A DNA stretch of 64,000 nt from Roseomonas nitratireducens. GTDB lineage: Bacteria > Pseudomonadota > Alphaproteobacteria > Acetobacterales > Acetobacteraceae. The notes under the pieces are model-generated. The model made no database searches, was not told where the DNA came from, and saw only the letters and a program-made list of their open reading frames with translations. This document shows positions 24,075-33,832 of the stretch, one piece after another (the first letter of the stretch is position 1; every line of letters starts with the position of its first letter). The position numbers and the translations under genes are program-made. The stretch is taken from contig NZ_JAGIYZ010000006.1 in assembly GCF_017813355.1 (NCBI RefSeq), forward strand, positions 86,001 through 150,000, given 5' to 3'.

Positions 24075-27000
24075 ATGCTGTTCAACGCCATCGTCGGATT
24101 CTCGCTGCGCAACCGGCTTTTCGTGCTGGTCGCGGCGCTGCTGGTCAGCCTCTACGGGCTCTTCACCCTGTCGCGCATGCCGGTCGATGTCTTCCCCGAC
24201 CTCAACAAGCCGACCGTCACGTTGATGACCGAGGTCGAGGGTTTCGCGCCGGAGGAGGTCGAGCAACTCGTCTCCTTCCCGATCGAGACGGCGGTGAACG
24301 GCCTGCCCGGCGTGACCCGCGTCCGCTCCGTCTCCTCCGTCGGGCTTTCGATCGTCTTCGTGGAGTTCGATTGGGGCGCGGACATCTGGCGCGCGCGCCA
24401 GCAGGTGAGCGAGCGCCTCGGCCAGATCCAGGCGCAGCTGCCGCCACGGGTGATGCCGGCCATGGCGCCGGTTTCCTCCATCATGGGCGAGATCATGCTC
24501 GTGGCGATGACCGCGCCTGTGGATGGCTCGGTCGGTCCCATGGAACTGCGCGACCTGGCGGACTGGGTCATGCGGCCGCGGCTGTTGACCATCCCCGGAG
24601 TTTCCCAGGTCATCCCGATCGGTGGCGAGGTCCGCCAGTTCCGCGTCATGCCGGACCTCGACCGGCTGCACGCGCTGGACTTGACGAACGAGCAGCTCAT
24701 CGCCGCGCTGCGCCAGTTCGGCGGCAATGCCGGCGGCGGCTATGTCGACCAGGCGGGACGGGAGTTCCTGATCCGCAACATCGGCCGCACGACGTCGCTC
24801 GAGGATCTGCGCAACGCCACCGTCGGCTTCCGCGAAGGCCAGCCCATCGCGCTGCGGCAGGTCGCCCGCGTGGAATACGGCCCGCGCTTCAAGCGCGGCG
24901 AGGCAGGGGTGGACGGCCAGCCTGCGGTCATCCTCGCCATCGCCAAGCAGCCGGGGGCCGACACCATCCGCCTGACACGCGCGGTCGAGGCGGCGCTGGC
25001 CGAACTGCAGGCGGGCATGCCGCGCGGCGTGGTCGCGGACCGGATCAAGTTCCGCCAGGCGGACTTCATCGCCCAGTCCATCGCCAACCTGCAGCAGGTG
25101 CTGGCGGAGGCCTTCGTCGTCGTGGCGATCGTGCTGTTCGCCTTCCTGCTCAACACGCGCACCACGCTCATCTCGCTGACAGCGATCCCCCTTTCCATCC
25201 TGCTGACGGCGATCGTCTTCGCGGCCTTCGGGCTGTCCATCAACACCATGACGCTGGGCGGGCTCGCCATCGCAGTCGGCGAACTGGTGGACGACGCCGT
25301 GGTGGACGTGGAGAACATCCTCCGCCGCCTGAAGGAGAACGCCGCGCGCGCGGTGCCGGAACCGGCGATGCGGGTGGTGGCCGCCGCAAGCGCCGAGGTC
25401 CGCTCCGGCATCGTCTACGCCACGTTGATCATCGTGCTGGTCTTCCTGCCGCTGTTCGCCCTGACGGGAATCGAGGGCCGGCTCTTCGCGCCGCTCGGCA
25501 TCGCCTACATCGTCTCCATCCTGTGTTCCCTGCTGGTCGCGGTCACCGTCACCCCGGTGCTGTCCTACTGGCTGCTGCCGCGGATGCGGCGGATGCACGC
25601 AGGGGATGGGGCGCTGGTGCGGGGGCTGAAGGCGGCGCAGCAGCGCCTGCTGCTCTGGTCCTTCGCGCACCGGCCGCTGGTGCTCGGCCTCGCCTTCGGG
25701 AGCGTCGCCCTCGCCGCGGCCAGCGTGCCCTTCCTGCCGCGCGCCTTCCTGCCGCCCTTCAACGAGGGCACGCTCGTCATCAACGTCACCTACCAGCCCG
25801 GCATCTCGCTCGCGGAATCGGATGCGCTCGGCCGCGTCGCCGAACGGCTGCTGATGCAGGTGCCCGAAGTGAAGGGCGTGGGCCGGCGCACCGGCCGCGC
25901 GGAGCTGGATGAGCATGCCGAGGGCGTGCATTCCTCGGAACTCGACCTCGACCTGCGGGAAGGCGGCCGCCCGCGCGCCGAGGTGCTGGCCGACGTCCGC
26001 GCGCGGCTCGCCGCCCTGCCGGCCGCGGTCAATATCGGCCAGCCGATCAGCCACCGGCTGGACCACATGCTGTCCGGCGTGCGGGCGCAGGTCGCGCTCA
26101 AGATATTCGGCGACGACCTCGACACGCTTCGGACGCTGGCCGAGACGCTGCGCGGCCGGCTGGCGGAGAACGTGCCCGGCCTCACCGACCTTCAGCTCGA
26201 GCGCCAGGTGCGCATCCCGCAGCTGCGCATCGCCGTCGATCATGAGCGCGCGGGGCTCTACGGCGTCTCGGCGGCGGCGCTGACCGAGACACTGGAATCG
26301 CTGACCGGCGGCACGGTCGTCAGCCAGATCCTGGACGGCGCGCGCCGCTTCGACGTGGTGCTCCGCCTGGCCGACGAGGACCGCACCACCGCGCGCCTTG
26401 TCGAGGCACTTGTGCCCACCCCGCATGGCCGCGTGCCGCTCGGCCTGCTCGCCCGCGTCGAGGAAGGGGACGGCCCGAACCAGATCCTGCGGGAAGGCGC
26501 GCGGCGCCGCATCGTGGTGCTCGCCAACACCACGCCGGAGGCCGACATGGCGCAGGTGATCGCCGGCATCCGCGCCGAGATCGCCCGCATGCGGATGCCG
26601 ACCGGCTACACCACGGCGCTGGAAGGCACCTTCCAGGCGCAGGAGGAGGCGATGCGGACCATCGCCGTGCTCACCCTGATCTCGCTCGGCCTGATCTTCG
26701 TCGTGCTCTACTCGCGCTACCGCTCGGCGATGCTCGCGGCGATCATCATGGGCAACGTTCCGCTCGCGCTGATCGGCGCGGTCGCGGCGATCTGGATCGC
26801 CGGGCAGCCGCTTTCGGTCGCGACGCTGGTGGGCTTCGTCACGCTGACCGGCATCACCACGCGCAACGGGATCCTCAAGGTCAGCCACTACCTGAACCTG
26901 GCATTGCACGAGGGTGAGCGCTGGGGCCTCGCGCTGGTGCTGCGCGGCAGCGCGGAACGGCTGACGCCGGTGCTGATGACCGCGCTGTCCGCCGGGCTGG

Positions 27001-27218
27001 CGCTGATCCCGCTGGCGATCGGCGCCGACGCGCCGGGCAAGGAGATCCTGCATCCGGTCGCCATCACCATCCTGGGCGGCCTGGTCAGCGCCACGCTGCT
27101 GGATACGCTGGTGACGCCCATCCTGTTCCACCGCTTCGGTCGCCCGGCGCTGGAACGGCTGCGCGCCGAGGCCGAGGAACGCCGCGCTGGCGGGGCGCTC
27201 GCCCCCGAGACATTCTGA
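24075..27218 (+). CDS. RND heavy-metal efflux permease (CusA/CzcA family)
   Basis: A 1047-residue inner-membrane proton-driven pump. The start FSLRNRLFVLVAALLVSLYG and then MPVDVFPDLNKPTV are typical of the heavy-metal efflux subgroup, as is EVEGFAPEEVEQLVSFPIE. The membrane motif GELVDDAVVDVEN carries the acidic proton-relay residues. Twelve membrane segments are expected, with two large periplasmic loops. Methionines cluster around SSIMGEIMLVAM, which would suit a soft metal such as Cu or Ag, but substrate cannot be fixed by eye. Adaptor, pump and two-component genes form one operon. No outer-membrane channel gene is present here. Confidence 0.95.
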   Translation: MLFNAIVGFSLRNRLFVLVAALLVSLYGLFTLSRMPVDVFPDLNKPTVTLMTEVEGFAPEEVEQLVSFPIETAVNGLPGVTRVRSVSSVGLSIVFVEFDWGADIWRARQQVSERLGQIQAQLPPRVMPAMAPVSSIMGEIMLVAMTAPVDGSVGPMELRDLADWVMRPRLLTIPGVSQVIPIGGEVRQFRVMPDLDRLHALDLTNEQLIAALRQFGGNAGGGYVDQAGREFLIRNIGRTTSLEDLRNATVGFREGQPIALRQVARVEYGPRFKRGEAGVDGQPAVILAIAKQPGADTIRLTRAVEAALAELQAGMPRGVVADRIKFRQADFIAQSIANLQQVLAEAFVVVAIVLFAFLLNTRTTLISLTAIPLSILLTAIVFAAFGLSINTMTLGGLAIAVGELVDDAVVDVENILRRLKENAARAVPEPAMRVVAAASAEVRSGIVYATLIIVLVFLPLFALTGIEGRLFAPLGIAYIVSILCSLLVAVTVTPVLSYWLLPRMRRMHAGDGALVRGLKAAQQRLLLWSFAHRPLVLGLAFGSVALAAASVPFLPRAFLPPFNEGTLVINVTYQPGISLAESDALGRVAERLLMQVPEVKGVGRRTGRAELDEHAEGVHSSELDLDLREGGRPRAEVLADVRARLAALPAAVNIGQPISHRLDHMLSGVRAQVALKIFGDDLDTLRTLAETLRGRLAENVPGLTDLQLERQVRIPQLRIAVDHERAGLYGVSAAALTETLESLTGGTVVSQILDGARRFDVVLRLADEDRTTARLVEALVPTPHGRVPLGLLARVEEGDGPNQILREGARRRIVVLANTTPEADMAQVIAGIRAEIARMRMPTGYTTALEGTFQAQEEAMRTIAVLTLISLGLIFVVLYSRYRSAMLAAIIMGNVPLALIGAVAAIWIAGQPLSVATLVGFVTLTGITTRNGILKVSHYLNLALHEGERWGLALVLRGSAERLTPVLMTALSAGLALIPLAIGADAPGKEILHPVAITILGGLVSATLLDTLVTPILFHRFGRPALERLRAEAEERRAGGALAPETF

Positions 27219-27233
27219 GCCCTGGAGATTTCG

Positions 27234-27629
27234 ATGCCGACCAAGCGCAGCCTGATCGCCGCCGCCCTTCTTGTCCCGCCCTCCCTGGCGCTGGCGCATG
27301 GCCCCTCTCGCGGCCCGAATGGCGGCCAGATGCAGGACATCGGCACCTACCACGGGGAATTGCTGGCGCAGGACGGGCGGCTGACCTTCTTCCTGTTCGA
27401 CGTGAATGACCGGCCGCTCTCGGCGACCGGCGCGACCGCGACGGCCATCGTGCTGGCCGGGGGGCGCCAGCAGACGCTGACCTTCGCGCCCCGGCCCGAC
27501 GGCGCGGCGCTGGTCGCGAGCGGAGAGTTCCGGGCGGAACCCAGCCTGCGCGTCGTCGTGCAGCTGGTGCCGGCCGCCGGGCAGCCGCGCATCCAGGCGC
27601 GCTACGCGCCCGTCGAAGCGGCCAGATGA
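27234..27629 (+). CDS. Periplasmic protein of the efflux operon, unknown
   Basis: A 131-residue protein with a signal peptide ending LALAHG. The mature start HGPSRGPNGGQMQDIGTYHGE has His and Met residues that could bind a metal, and a beta-sandwich-like region follows. I have no family name for it, though small secreted proteins with this HGPNGGQ-type opening are seen with metal RND pumps. Its stop overlaps the response-regulator start by 4 bases. Confidence 0.75.
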   Translation: MPTKRSLIAAALLVPPSLALAHGPSRGPNGGQMQDIGTYHGELLAQDGRLTFFLFDVNDRPLSATGATATAIVLAGGRQQTLTFAPRPDGAALVASGEFRAEPSLRVVVQLVPAAGQPRIQARYAPVEAAR

Positions 27630-28378
27630 GCGACGCCGCGGAACGCCGCCTGCTCGACCCCGAGGCGCATCTCCTCATCGTCGAGGACGATGGCGAGATG
27701 CGGAACCTCGTCGCGCGCCTGCTGCGCGAAGCGGCCTTCCGCGTCTCGACCGCGCGCGACGGGCGCGAGATGTGGGAGGTGCTGGACAGCCCGGCCGGCC
27801 AGCCGGACCTGATCCTGCTCGACGTCATGCTGCCCGGCGCGTCCGGCCTCGACCTGCTGCGCCGCATCCGGGAACGCTCGCGCGTGCCGGTGCTGATGCT
27901 GACGGCGCGGGGGGAGGAGATGGACCGCGTCCTCGGCCTCGAACTCGGCGCCGACGACTACGTGTCGAAGCCCTTCGCGCCGCGTGAACTGGTCGCGCGG
28001 GTCCGCGCCCTGCTGCGCCGCGCCGCGCCGGCCGAGGCGCAACCCGATCCGCGCTCGCGGCGGCTGGCCTTCGCCGGCTGGGTGCTGGACACGGCACGAC
28101 GGGAGCTCACCTCCCCCGAAGGCGTCGCGGTCGATCTCTCGGGCGCCGAATACGACCTGCTGATCGCCTTCCTGGAGCATCCGCAGCGGGTCCTGTCGCG
28201 GGAGCAGCTGCTCGAAGTCGCCAAGCGGCGCGTCGGCGCCGACCCCTTCGACCGGACTGTCGACGTCCAGGTCAGCCGCCTGCGCCGGAAGATCGAGCCG
28301 GAGGAGGACAGCCCCTCCCTCATCAAGACCGTGCGCGGGGCCGGCTATGTGCTTGTGGCGGACGTGACCCGGGCATGA
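27626..28378 (+). CDS. OmpR-family response regulator, probable metal-responsive
   Basis: A 250-residue two-domain regulator. The receiver has the acidic pair VEDD near residue 20, the phosphoacceptor Asp66 in LILLDVMLPG, the conserved Thr in MLTARGEE and the Lys in YVSKPFAPRE. The C-terminal winged helix ends with the OmpR motif DVQVSRLRRKIEP and KTVRGAGYVL. It probably senses metal through the kinase that follows and binds the repeated boxes at 22299 and 29688. It overlaps genes on both sides by 4 bases. Confidence 0.94.
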   Translation: MSDAAERRLLDPEAHLLIVEDDGEMRNLVARLLREAAFRVSTARDGREMWEVLDSPAGQPDLILLDVMLPGASGLDLLRRIRERSRVPVLMLTARGEEMDRVLGLELGADDYVSKPFAPRELVARVRALLRRAAPAEAQPDPRSRRLAFAGWVLDTARRELTSPEGVAVDLSGAEYDLLIAFLEHPQRVLSREQLLEVAKRRVGADPFDRTVDVQVSRLRRKIEPEEDSPSLIKTVRGAGYVLVADVTRA

Positions 28379-29673
28379 GGGTGCGGTGGCCCGCGAGCCT
28401 GGCCGGACGCATCACGCTGTTGCTGCTGGGCGGGCTGATGCTGCTGCACATCGGCAGCATGTGGGTGCATGAACGCGCGCTGCGCGACACGGAACAGGGC
28501 GCGCGGATCGAGCGCATGGCCGACCAGTTGGCCGCGGCGCGCGCGGCGGTGGCCCCGCTGCCCGAGGCGGCGCGGGACGCCGCGGCGCATGCCATCTCTC
28601 GCCCGGGCCTGGACATCCACTGGGACCGCGTGGCCCCATTGCCGGAGGCCGCGCCGCCCGAAGCCCTGGCCGCTGCGGCGACGCGCCTTGGCCCGGGCGC
28701 GCGGATCGGCTGGGACCCGAAGGCCGAACCCGGCCATCGCGTGCTCGGCGCGTTGCCGGCGGTCGGCGGCGGCTGGATCGTCTTCTCGGCGCCCTGGCTC
28801 GGCGCCGGCGGCGGGGCGCTCGACCATGGCGCGATCGCGTCGATGGTGGCGATGGCGCTCGGCATCGGGCTCGTTTCGATCCTCGTGGTCCGCTGGATCA
28901 CCGGACCGCTGCGGCGCCTGGCCAGCGCGGCGGACCGCATCGGCCGCGATCCGAGCCCCCGGCCCGTGGCGACCGAGGGGCCGGAGGAGGTCCGCCACGC
29001 CGCGGCGGCCTTCAACGCCATGCAGGACCGCATCGCGCGGCTGCTGGAGGACCGGACGGAAGCCCTGGCGGCGATGAGCCACGACCTGCGAACCCCGCTG
29101 TCCCGCCTGCAGCTGCGCGTCGGCTTCCTGCCGGAAGGCGAGGACCGGGCGCGGCTCGAGGCCGACATCGCCGAGATGGAATCGATGATCGCGCGCACCC
29201 TCGACTACATCCGCGAGGGCCGCGATGCGGAGCCGGTGCGGCCCGCCGATCTCGCGGCGATCCTGCAGACGCTGGCGTCCGACGCCGCCGATGCGGGGCA
29301 CGACGTCGTCTACGAAGGGCCGGGGCGCGCCGTGCTGCCGCTGCGGCGCGTCGCCGCGAAGCGCGCCCTGTCGAACCTCGTCGAAAATGCACTGCGCCAC
29401 GGCCGCCCGCCGGTGCGCCTGCGGATCATCGAGGAAGGACCGATGCTCGTCGTCGAGGTGTCGGATGCCGGCGACGGGATCGCCGAGGCCGACCGCGCGC
29501 GGGCGATGGCCCCTTTCGTGCAGCTCGATCGGGCGCGCGGCGGTTCGGGCGTCGGGCTCGGGCTGGCGATCGCCCAGCGCTTCGCGCAGGCGAGCCAGGG
29601 CAGGCTGGAACTCGGCGAGTCCCGTGCCGGTGGGCTCCTGGCGAGGCTTCTTCTTCCGCGGCAGGGGGGCTGA
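28375..29673 (+). CDS. Sensor histidine kinase, partner of the OmpR-type regulator
   Basis: A 432-residue membrane kinase. Membrane segments lie near residues 10-30 and 150-173 and flank a periplasmic sensor of about 120 residues. A HAMP linker (RWITGPLRRLASAADRIG) leads to the dimerisation helix with the phosphorylated His236 in MSHDLRTPLSRLQ. The ATPase domain shows the N box LVENALRHG, G1 DAGDGI and the G2-like GSGVGLGLAIAQRF. It overlaps the regulator gene by 4 bases. Confidence 0.94.
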   Translation: MRVRWPASLAGRITLLLLGGLMLLHIGSMWVHERALRDTEQGARIERMADQLAAARAAVAPLPEAARDAAAHAISRPGLDIHWDRVAPLPEAAPPEALAAAATRLGPGARIGWDPKAEPGHRVLGALPAVGGGWIVFSAPWLGAGGGALDHGAIASMVAMALGIGLVSILVVRWITGPLRRLASAADRIGRDPSPRPVATEGPEEVRHAAAAFNAMQDRIARLLEDRTEALAAMSHDLRTPLSRLQLRVGFLPEGEDRARLEADIAEMESMIARTLDYIREGRDAEPVRPADLAAILQTLASDAADAGHDVVYEGPGRAVLPLRRVAAKRALSNLVENALRHGRPPVRLRIIEEGPMLVVEVSDAGDGIAEADRARAMAPFVQLDRARGGSGVGLGLAIAQRFAQASQGRLELGESRAGGLLARLLLPRQGG

Positions 29674-29687
29674 TGGCCGCGCCGCGA

Positions 29688-29702
29688 CGACATGTTTTGT
29701 CA
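29688..29702. promoter_or_regulatory. Second CusR/CopR-like box, upstream of DUF305-DUF411
   Basis: CGACA-TGTTT-TGTCA, followed by TGC and CCGCGG, nearly identical to the box at 22299-22313. It lies 15 bases after the kinase stop and 68 bases before the DUF305 start, so the small operon probably has its own promoter under the same regulator. Confidence 0.6.
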
Positions 29703-29770
29703 TGCCGCGGAGAGGCTCCGCAGCGCCTCCGCGCGCATCCTGAAGGGGTGGAAACGATGGAGCCCGTCCC

Positions 29771-30193
29771 ATGCGTCGCACGCTTCTGACCGCAACCGCA
29801 GCGATGACGCTGCTTGGCGCCGGGGCACTCGTGCGGGCTGATGCCCAGCCGCAGCACGGACCCGGCCACGGCATGCCGATGATGCAGGGTCACGGCCCGA
29901 CAGGGCACGCTGCCACGGCGGTTCCCGCGAATGCGACGCCCGCGACGCGCGCCTTCATCGCCGCGAACGACAGGATGCACCGCGACATGTCCATCACCTA
30001 CTCGGGCAATGCCGACCGTGACTTCGTCGTCGGCATGATCCCGCACCACCAGGGTGCGATCGACATGGCGCGGGTCGTGCTGGAACACGGCCGCGATCCG
30101 GAGGTGAGGGCCATCGCCGAGGCCGTCATCCGCGAGCAGGAACGCGAGATCGTGCAGATGCGCGCGATCCTGGCCCGGATCCCTGCGCGATGA
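29771..30193 (+). CDS. DUF305 (CopM-like) periplasmic metal-handling protein
   Basis: A 140-residue secreted protein. The signal peptide ends VRADAQ, and a His/Met-rich stretch follows ([18 protein letters not shown]). The DUF305 core includes [16 protein letters not shown] and the C-terminal helix [14 protein letters not shown]. Related CopM proteins bind copper in the periplasm. Its 3' end overlaps the DUF411 gene by 4 bases. Confidence 0.92.
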   Translation: MRRTLLTATAAMTLLGAGALVRADAQPQHGPGHGMPMMQGHGPTGHAATAVPANATPATRAFIAANDRMHRDMSITYSGNADRDFVVGMIPHHQGAIDMARVVLEHGRDPEVRAIAEAVIREQEREIVQMRAILARIPAR

Positions 30194-30651
30194 GGCGCCG
30201 CGGCCTCCTTGTCGCGGCCTTCGCGACCGTGGCCGCGCCCGCGCTGGCGCAGGGCGTGGCACGTGTCGAAGTCTGGCGTGATCCGAATTGCGGCTGCTGC
30301 TCCGGTTGGGTCGCGCATCTGCGCCGGGAAGGCTTCGCCGTCGACGACCGCGTCGTCCCCTCGGTCGCGCCGTTCCGCAGGATGCTGGGCACGCCGGCCG
30401 ACCTGCTGTCCTGCCATGCCGCCCGGATTGCCGGCTTTGCCCTCGAGGGTCATGTGCCCGCGCTGGCGATCCGTCGCCTGCTGACGGCACCACCGGCCGG
30501 CATCCGTGGCCTTGCCGTGCCGGCCATGCCCGTCGGATCGCCCGGGATGGAAGTTCCGGGGCAGTCGCCCGACACCTACGACGTGATCGCCTGGCGTGCC
30601 GACGGCACGCATGAGCCCTTCATGCGCTTCGTCGGCGCGGAGCCGGCCTGA
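30190..30651 (+). CDS. DUF411 family metal-binding protein
   Basis: A 153-residue exported protein with a Tat-like start ([17 protein letters not shown], ending ALAQG). The DUF411 signature is [18 protein letters not shown], with the CGCC cluster a likely metal site, followed by LLSCHAA and [12 protein letters not shown]. Family members occur with copper and silver resistance genes. It is translationally coupled to the DUF305 gene. Confidence 0.93.
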   Translation: MRRRGLLVAAFATVAAPALAQGVARVEVWRDPNCGCCSGWVAHLRREGFAVDDRVVPSVAPFRRMLGTPADLLSCHAARIAGFALEGHVPALAIRRLLTAPPAGIRGLAVPAMPVGSPGMEVPGQSPDTYDVIAWRADGTHEPFMRFVGAEPA

Positions 30652-31087
30652 CGGTAAGTTCGGCGGGGAATGCCGGCAACGCCGCCCGCAGGTGCTTCCT
30701 GCGGCCAGAAGGCGTCGGGATTCCCCGCCATATCCAGGGCGGCCTCTCGGCCGATCTGAACCGAGAAAGCTGGCTGGCCGTCCTGCATGGAGGCTCCCCG
30801 CGCCTAGGCACGGGGAGGTGCCTCGCGCAGCGTTGCGGCGCGGAGGCCAGCCGCGGTCCGGGGACGCCCATCGGCGGAACTCTGCCTCGCCGTCTTCGGC
30901 CCATGTGGAGTGGTGGCGAGGATCCCCGGGAAGAGGTATTCGCCCTGACTATTCTGTATCGGTCGTCATTCGCACCGAGGATATCTGCCCCTGGGCGTAG
31001 CCACGGCAAAGGCACCCCTACGATCAACGTTCCACTCGGTTCTTCGGCATGTCCCCGCAGGCAGCGACCCGCAGTTCCACGTCTGCG
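30652..31087. other. Intergenic stretch with no recognised gene
   Basis: About 435 bases between the metal island and the minus-strand binding protein. A minus-strand frame near 30650-30790 is open but unrecognised. A small 7-bp inverted repeat (CTCCCCG/CGGGGAG) lies near 30793-30816. Nothing else stands out. Confidence 0.4.
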
Positions 31088-32113
31088 TCAGCGGATCGGT
31101 GGCGCGTACATGAGACCGCCGCGTGTCCACTGGTCGTTGACGCCGCGCGCCAAGCCAATGGGCGATCCAGCGCCAAGGTTCCGCTCGAAGATCTCGCCGT
31201 AGTTGCCTACCTGGCGGATGGCATTGAAGGCCCAGCGAGCGTCAAGGCCCATCATCGGACCATGGTCGCCATTGGCGCCAAGCAGGCGGCGGATAGCCGG
31301 GTTGTCGCTGGCCAGCATGGCTTCCGCATTGCCCGAAGTAACGCCGAGTTCCTCGGCCTCGATCAAGGCGAAGACGGTCCAGCGGACGACCTCGGTCCAT
31401 TGCTCGTCGCCGTGGCGCACCACGGGAGCAAGCGGCTCCTTGCTGATGCGATCGGGCAGGACCTGGTGCTCGGCCGGGTTACGCAGCGTGGTCAAGATGC
31501 CGACCAGCTGCGAGGCGTCGGTGGACATCGCCGCGCAGCGGCCTTCCTCGTACGCAGTGCGCATGGCCGCCGGCTCGCTCACCAGGACGGCGGTATAGGT
31601 CACGCGATTGGCGCGCGCCCAGTCGGCGAGGTTCGCCTCGCTGGTGGAGCCGGAGAACGTGCAAATGGCGCTGCCCTGCAGGTCCTGAGCGCGGCTGATG
31701 TTCGCGCGGCGGGTCAGGAAGCCCTGCCCGTCGTAGAAGGTGACGGGGCCGAAGTTGAAGCCGAGCTGCGTGTCGCGCGACTGCGTCCAGGTCACAGCAC
31801 GCGTGAGCACGTCCACTTGCCCCTGCTGCAAGGCGGGGAAGCGGGCCTGGCTGCTGAGGGGTGTGAACCTGGCGCGCTGTGCGTCGCCCAGCACGGCCGC
31901 GGCAATGGCACGGCAGATGTCGACCTCGAGACCTTGCCACGTACCGTCTGCGGCCTGGGCCCCGAAGCCCGGCACGCCGGGCGGGATTCCGCAGGCGAGC
32001 GTGCCGCGCTGGCGCACCTGGCTCAGCGTCGGGCCGGGCGCGGCCGGTTGGGCCGAGGCAGTTGCTGCGGAAAGAAGAAGGGCTGCTGCCGCAGAGGCCA
32101 CCCGCATCATCAT
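31088..32113 (-). CDS. Amino-acid ABC transporter substrate-binding protein (AapJ-like), second orphan
   Basis: A 341-residue periplasmic binding protein and paralogue of the one at 17224. The signal peptide ends TASAQ. The body shows TLACGIPPGVPGF, GLEVDICRAIAAAVLGD, FYDGQGFL and the shared ending VGNYGEIFERN and YAPPIR. It probably binds an amino acid or a related compound. No permease or ATPase genes lie beside it. The flanking DNA holds decayed gene pieces, so it may be a stranded survivor of a larger locus. Confidence 0.92.
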   Translation of the reverse strand: MMMRVASAAAALLLSAATASAQPAAPGPTLSQVRQRGTLACGIPPGVPGFGAQAADGTWQGLEVDICRAIAAAVLGDAQRARFTPLSSQARFPALQQGQVDVLTRAVTWTQSRDTQLGFNFGPVTFYDGQGFLTRRANISRAQDLQGSAICTFSGSTSEANLADWARANRVTYTAVLVSEPAAMRTAYEEGRCAAMSTDASQLVGILTTLRNPAEHQVLPDRISKEPLAPVVRHGDEQWTEVVRWTVFALIEAEELGVTSGNAEAMLASDNPAIRRLLGANGDHGPMMGLDARWAFNAIRQVGNYGEIFERNLGAGSPIGLARGVNDQWTRGGLMYAPPIR

Positions 32114-32198
32114 CCGATTCCTCCCCTACCTGCTCTCGCCGGCGGAGTGGAAGGGGACGCAACCACTCGCGTGCGGCGGTTCGCAATCAGCTACCCGT

Positions 32199-32590
32199 TC
32201 AGCGCGTGGGGGTTTGATCCATGTCATTCAGCACAGGCATTTTTCCGCGGAGCATCCTGCGCGTCATCGCGACGACGCTGACCTCGCCCAGGGGGAGCAG
32301 CAGCACGACGGCCGACAGCACCATCTCGATCCCGCCGAACCGTTATTGGCCTGCTTCGAGCGCTCGGCGCCACCTCGATGCATTGCCAAGCCACGCGTCG
32401 CTTCACCGCCTGCACCGCACGCAGCCAGATCCACCGTCGCCACGCTGACGTTGCGCGCCGTCACGCGCACGCTGTTGTCCGCCCGGAGTACGAAGGCAAT
32501 GCTGCTGGTGTCGCGCGAGGCGTACGCGTCTCCGCGCCGTGCGCCAGGCACCGTGCCGTCGACATTGCCGATACACCGATCTTCGACGCA
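32199..32590 (-). pseudogene. Decayed gene remnants, possibly RND adaptor (MdtA-like) C-terminus
   Basis: Minus-strand frames across this stretch read like protein pieces but are broken. Around 32390-32590 the translation includes AFVLRADNSVRVTARNVSVA, which resembles the C-terminal barrel of MdtA/HlyD-type adaptors (usually VVRADNTV followed by RPVTVG). Around 32199-32320 another frame reads MVLSAVVLLLPLGEVSVVAM and ends in LNDMDQTPTR then stop, resembling a truncated membrane protein. Neither has a proper start. The reading is by eye and could be chance. Confidence 0.3.
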
Positions 32591-32632
32591 GACTACCGAG
32601 GGATCCGGGACAAGGCCTACGGGAGGAGATCG

Positions 32633-33076
32633 ATGAACACTGTCAAGAACGCACTGGCCCAGAAGAGCGGCGCCCTGATCCATGTTCATTCCGGCGACAT
32701 GGTCGTCGAGGCCCTGCGCCAGATGCGCGACAACCGGGTCCGGTCGGTGCTGGTCATCGATGACGACGTTCTGGTCGGTATCGTCACCCAGGGTGACTGC
32801 GCCATCAAGGTGCTGCTGCCCGGGCTCGATGCGAAGCAGACGCCGGTGAGCCAGGTGATGACGCGTAACCCGGTGACGGTGAAGCCTGACGACCGTCTCG
32901 AAGGCTGCATGACGATGATGGCTGCGCGCGGCTTTCGCCATCTGCCGGTGCTGGACGCGGGCAAGGTCGTGGGCGTGATCTCCATCGGAGACGTCGTCAA
33001 GGAAATCATCCGGGATCTGGAGCGCAACGTGGGCGATCTGATGGGATACGTCATGCGGGACAGCCCCGGCGGCTAA
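32633..33076 (+). CDS. CBS domain protein
   Basis: A 147-residue protein made of two CBS motifs, a nucleotide-sensing module. CBS1 covers about residues 15-65 (VRSVLVIDDDVLVGIVTQGD) and CBS2 about 75-130 (VMTRNPVTVKPDD, then HLPVLDAGKVVGVISIGDVV). This is the stand-alone form that binds adenine nucleotides. GGGAGGAGA at 32621-32629 is a strong ribosome site for the ATG at 32633. It is a single gene, and neighbours give no hint of role. Confidence 0.93.
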   Translation: MNTVKNALAQKSGALIHVHSGDMVVEALRQMRDNRVRSVLVIDDDVLVGIVTQGDCAIKVLLPGLDAKQTPVSQVMTRNPVTVKPDDRLEGCMTMMAARGFRHLPVLDAGKVVGVISIGDVVKEIIRDLERNVGDLMGYVMRDSPGG

Positions 33077-33832
33077 GGAACGAAGCGGGGCGCCGTCGCC
33101 GGCGTCATCTTGCGGTGACGCGCCATGGTGATGGCACTGGAGTTGGGGACCCCACCCCGGAAGCCCGGGGACCGCCGGAGACGCCGCACGGCCGGGCGGA
33201 TCGAGGGCGGTGGCGAGGATGGCGGCGAACCCGCTGCTGCCCACCAGGCTGGCCGGTATCGGCCTAGCCGAGAGCCGCGAGCGTGCCCGACGTAGCGACG
33301 CGGCCGGCATGCCTCTCGCCTTGCAGGGCGCCGGTTAGGGCAGCACCGCTTCCACCCTTTCGATGCTGAACAACCCCGCCCCGACCATCGCATTCATCCG
33401 GGCCCTGGTCCGCGGATCGACGGGATCAACCTCCTGCGGCGGCCGCAGCATGTCGAGCCAGCGTTCGGGCGGGGCGACACATGATTCGAGTCTTCCGTAC
33501 GCGTCTGATCTCCTACGCTCCCATCGCTACGCATTCGCACCAGTTCTCTGGTTCGTCGCACGGGGGACGCCAACGGCTGAGGTTTCGGCGCCTTTCGGCC
33601 CAGCAAGACCCCATGCCCCCCGCACCGCATCGCAATCTCGCCCGCGATGGTCTCGCATCGGACCACACGTCTGGCGCCCGACTGCCCGGGGCGGGTGGAC
33701 GCGTGCTTGGAGCCGACGCGGCCGAGCCAGGCGCGGGCTCCACCCGCCGCGTGCGCGTCATCTGCCCGTGGCAGCGCCGCGCGCCGCAAGATTGAAGGCC
33801 CCGGCCGCCACGAGAGCGCCGGGCCTGAACAC
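33077..33832. other. Gene-poor stretch with one possible coding remnant
   Basis: About 755 bases. The only protein-like piece is on the minus strand, ending at a TAA at 33337-33335. It reads APPERWLDMLRPPQEVDP and later NAMVGAGLFSIERVEAVLP before the stop, with a possible internal ATG. I do not recognise the family and find no start with a ribosome site. The rest looks non-coding. Confidence 0.35.

Noticed and set aside
22311..27353. A 1680-codon open frame on the minus strand opposite the RND operon
   Set aside because: It is antisense to two well-conserved genes, its translation is Arg/Gly/Ala/His-rich without domains, and such frames are common opposite GC-rich coding DNA.
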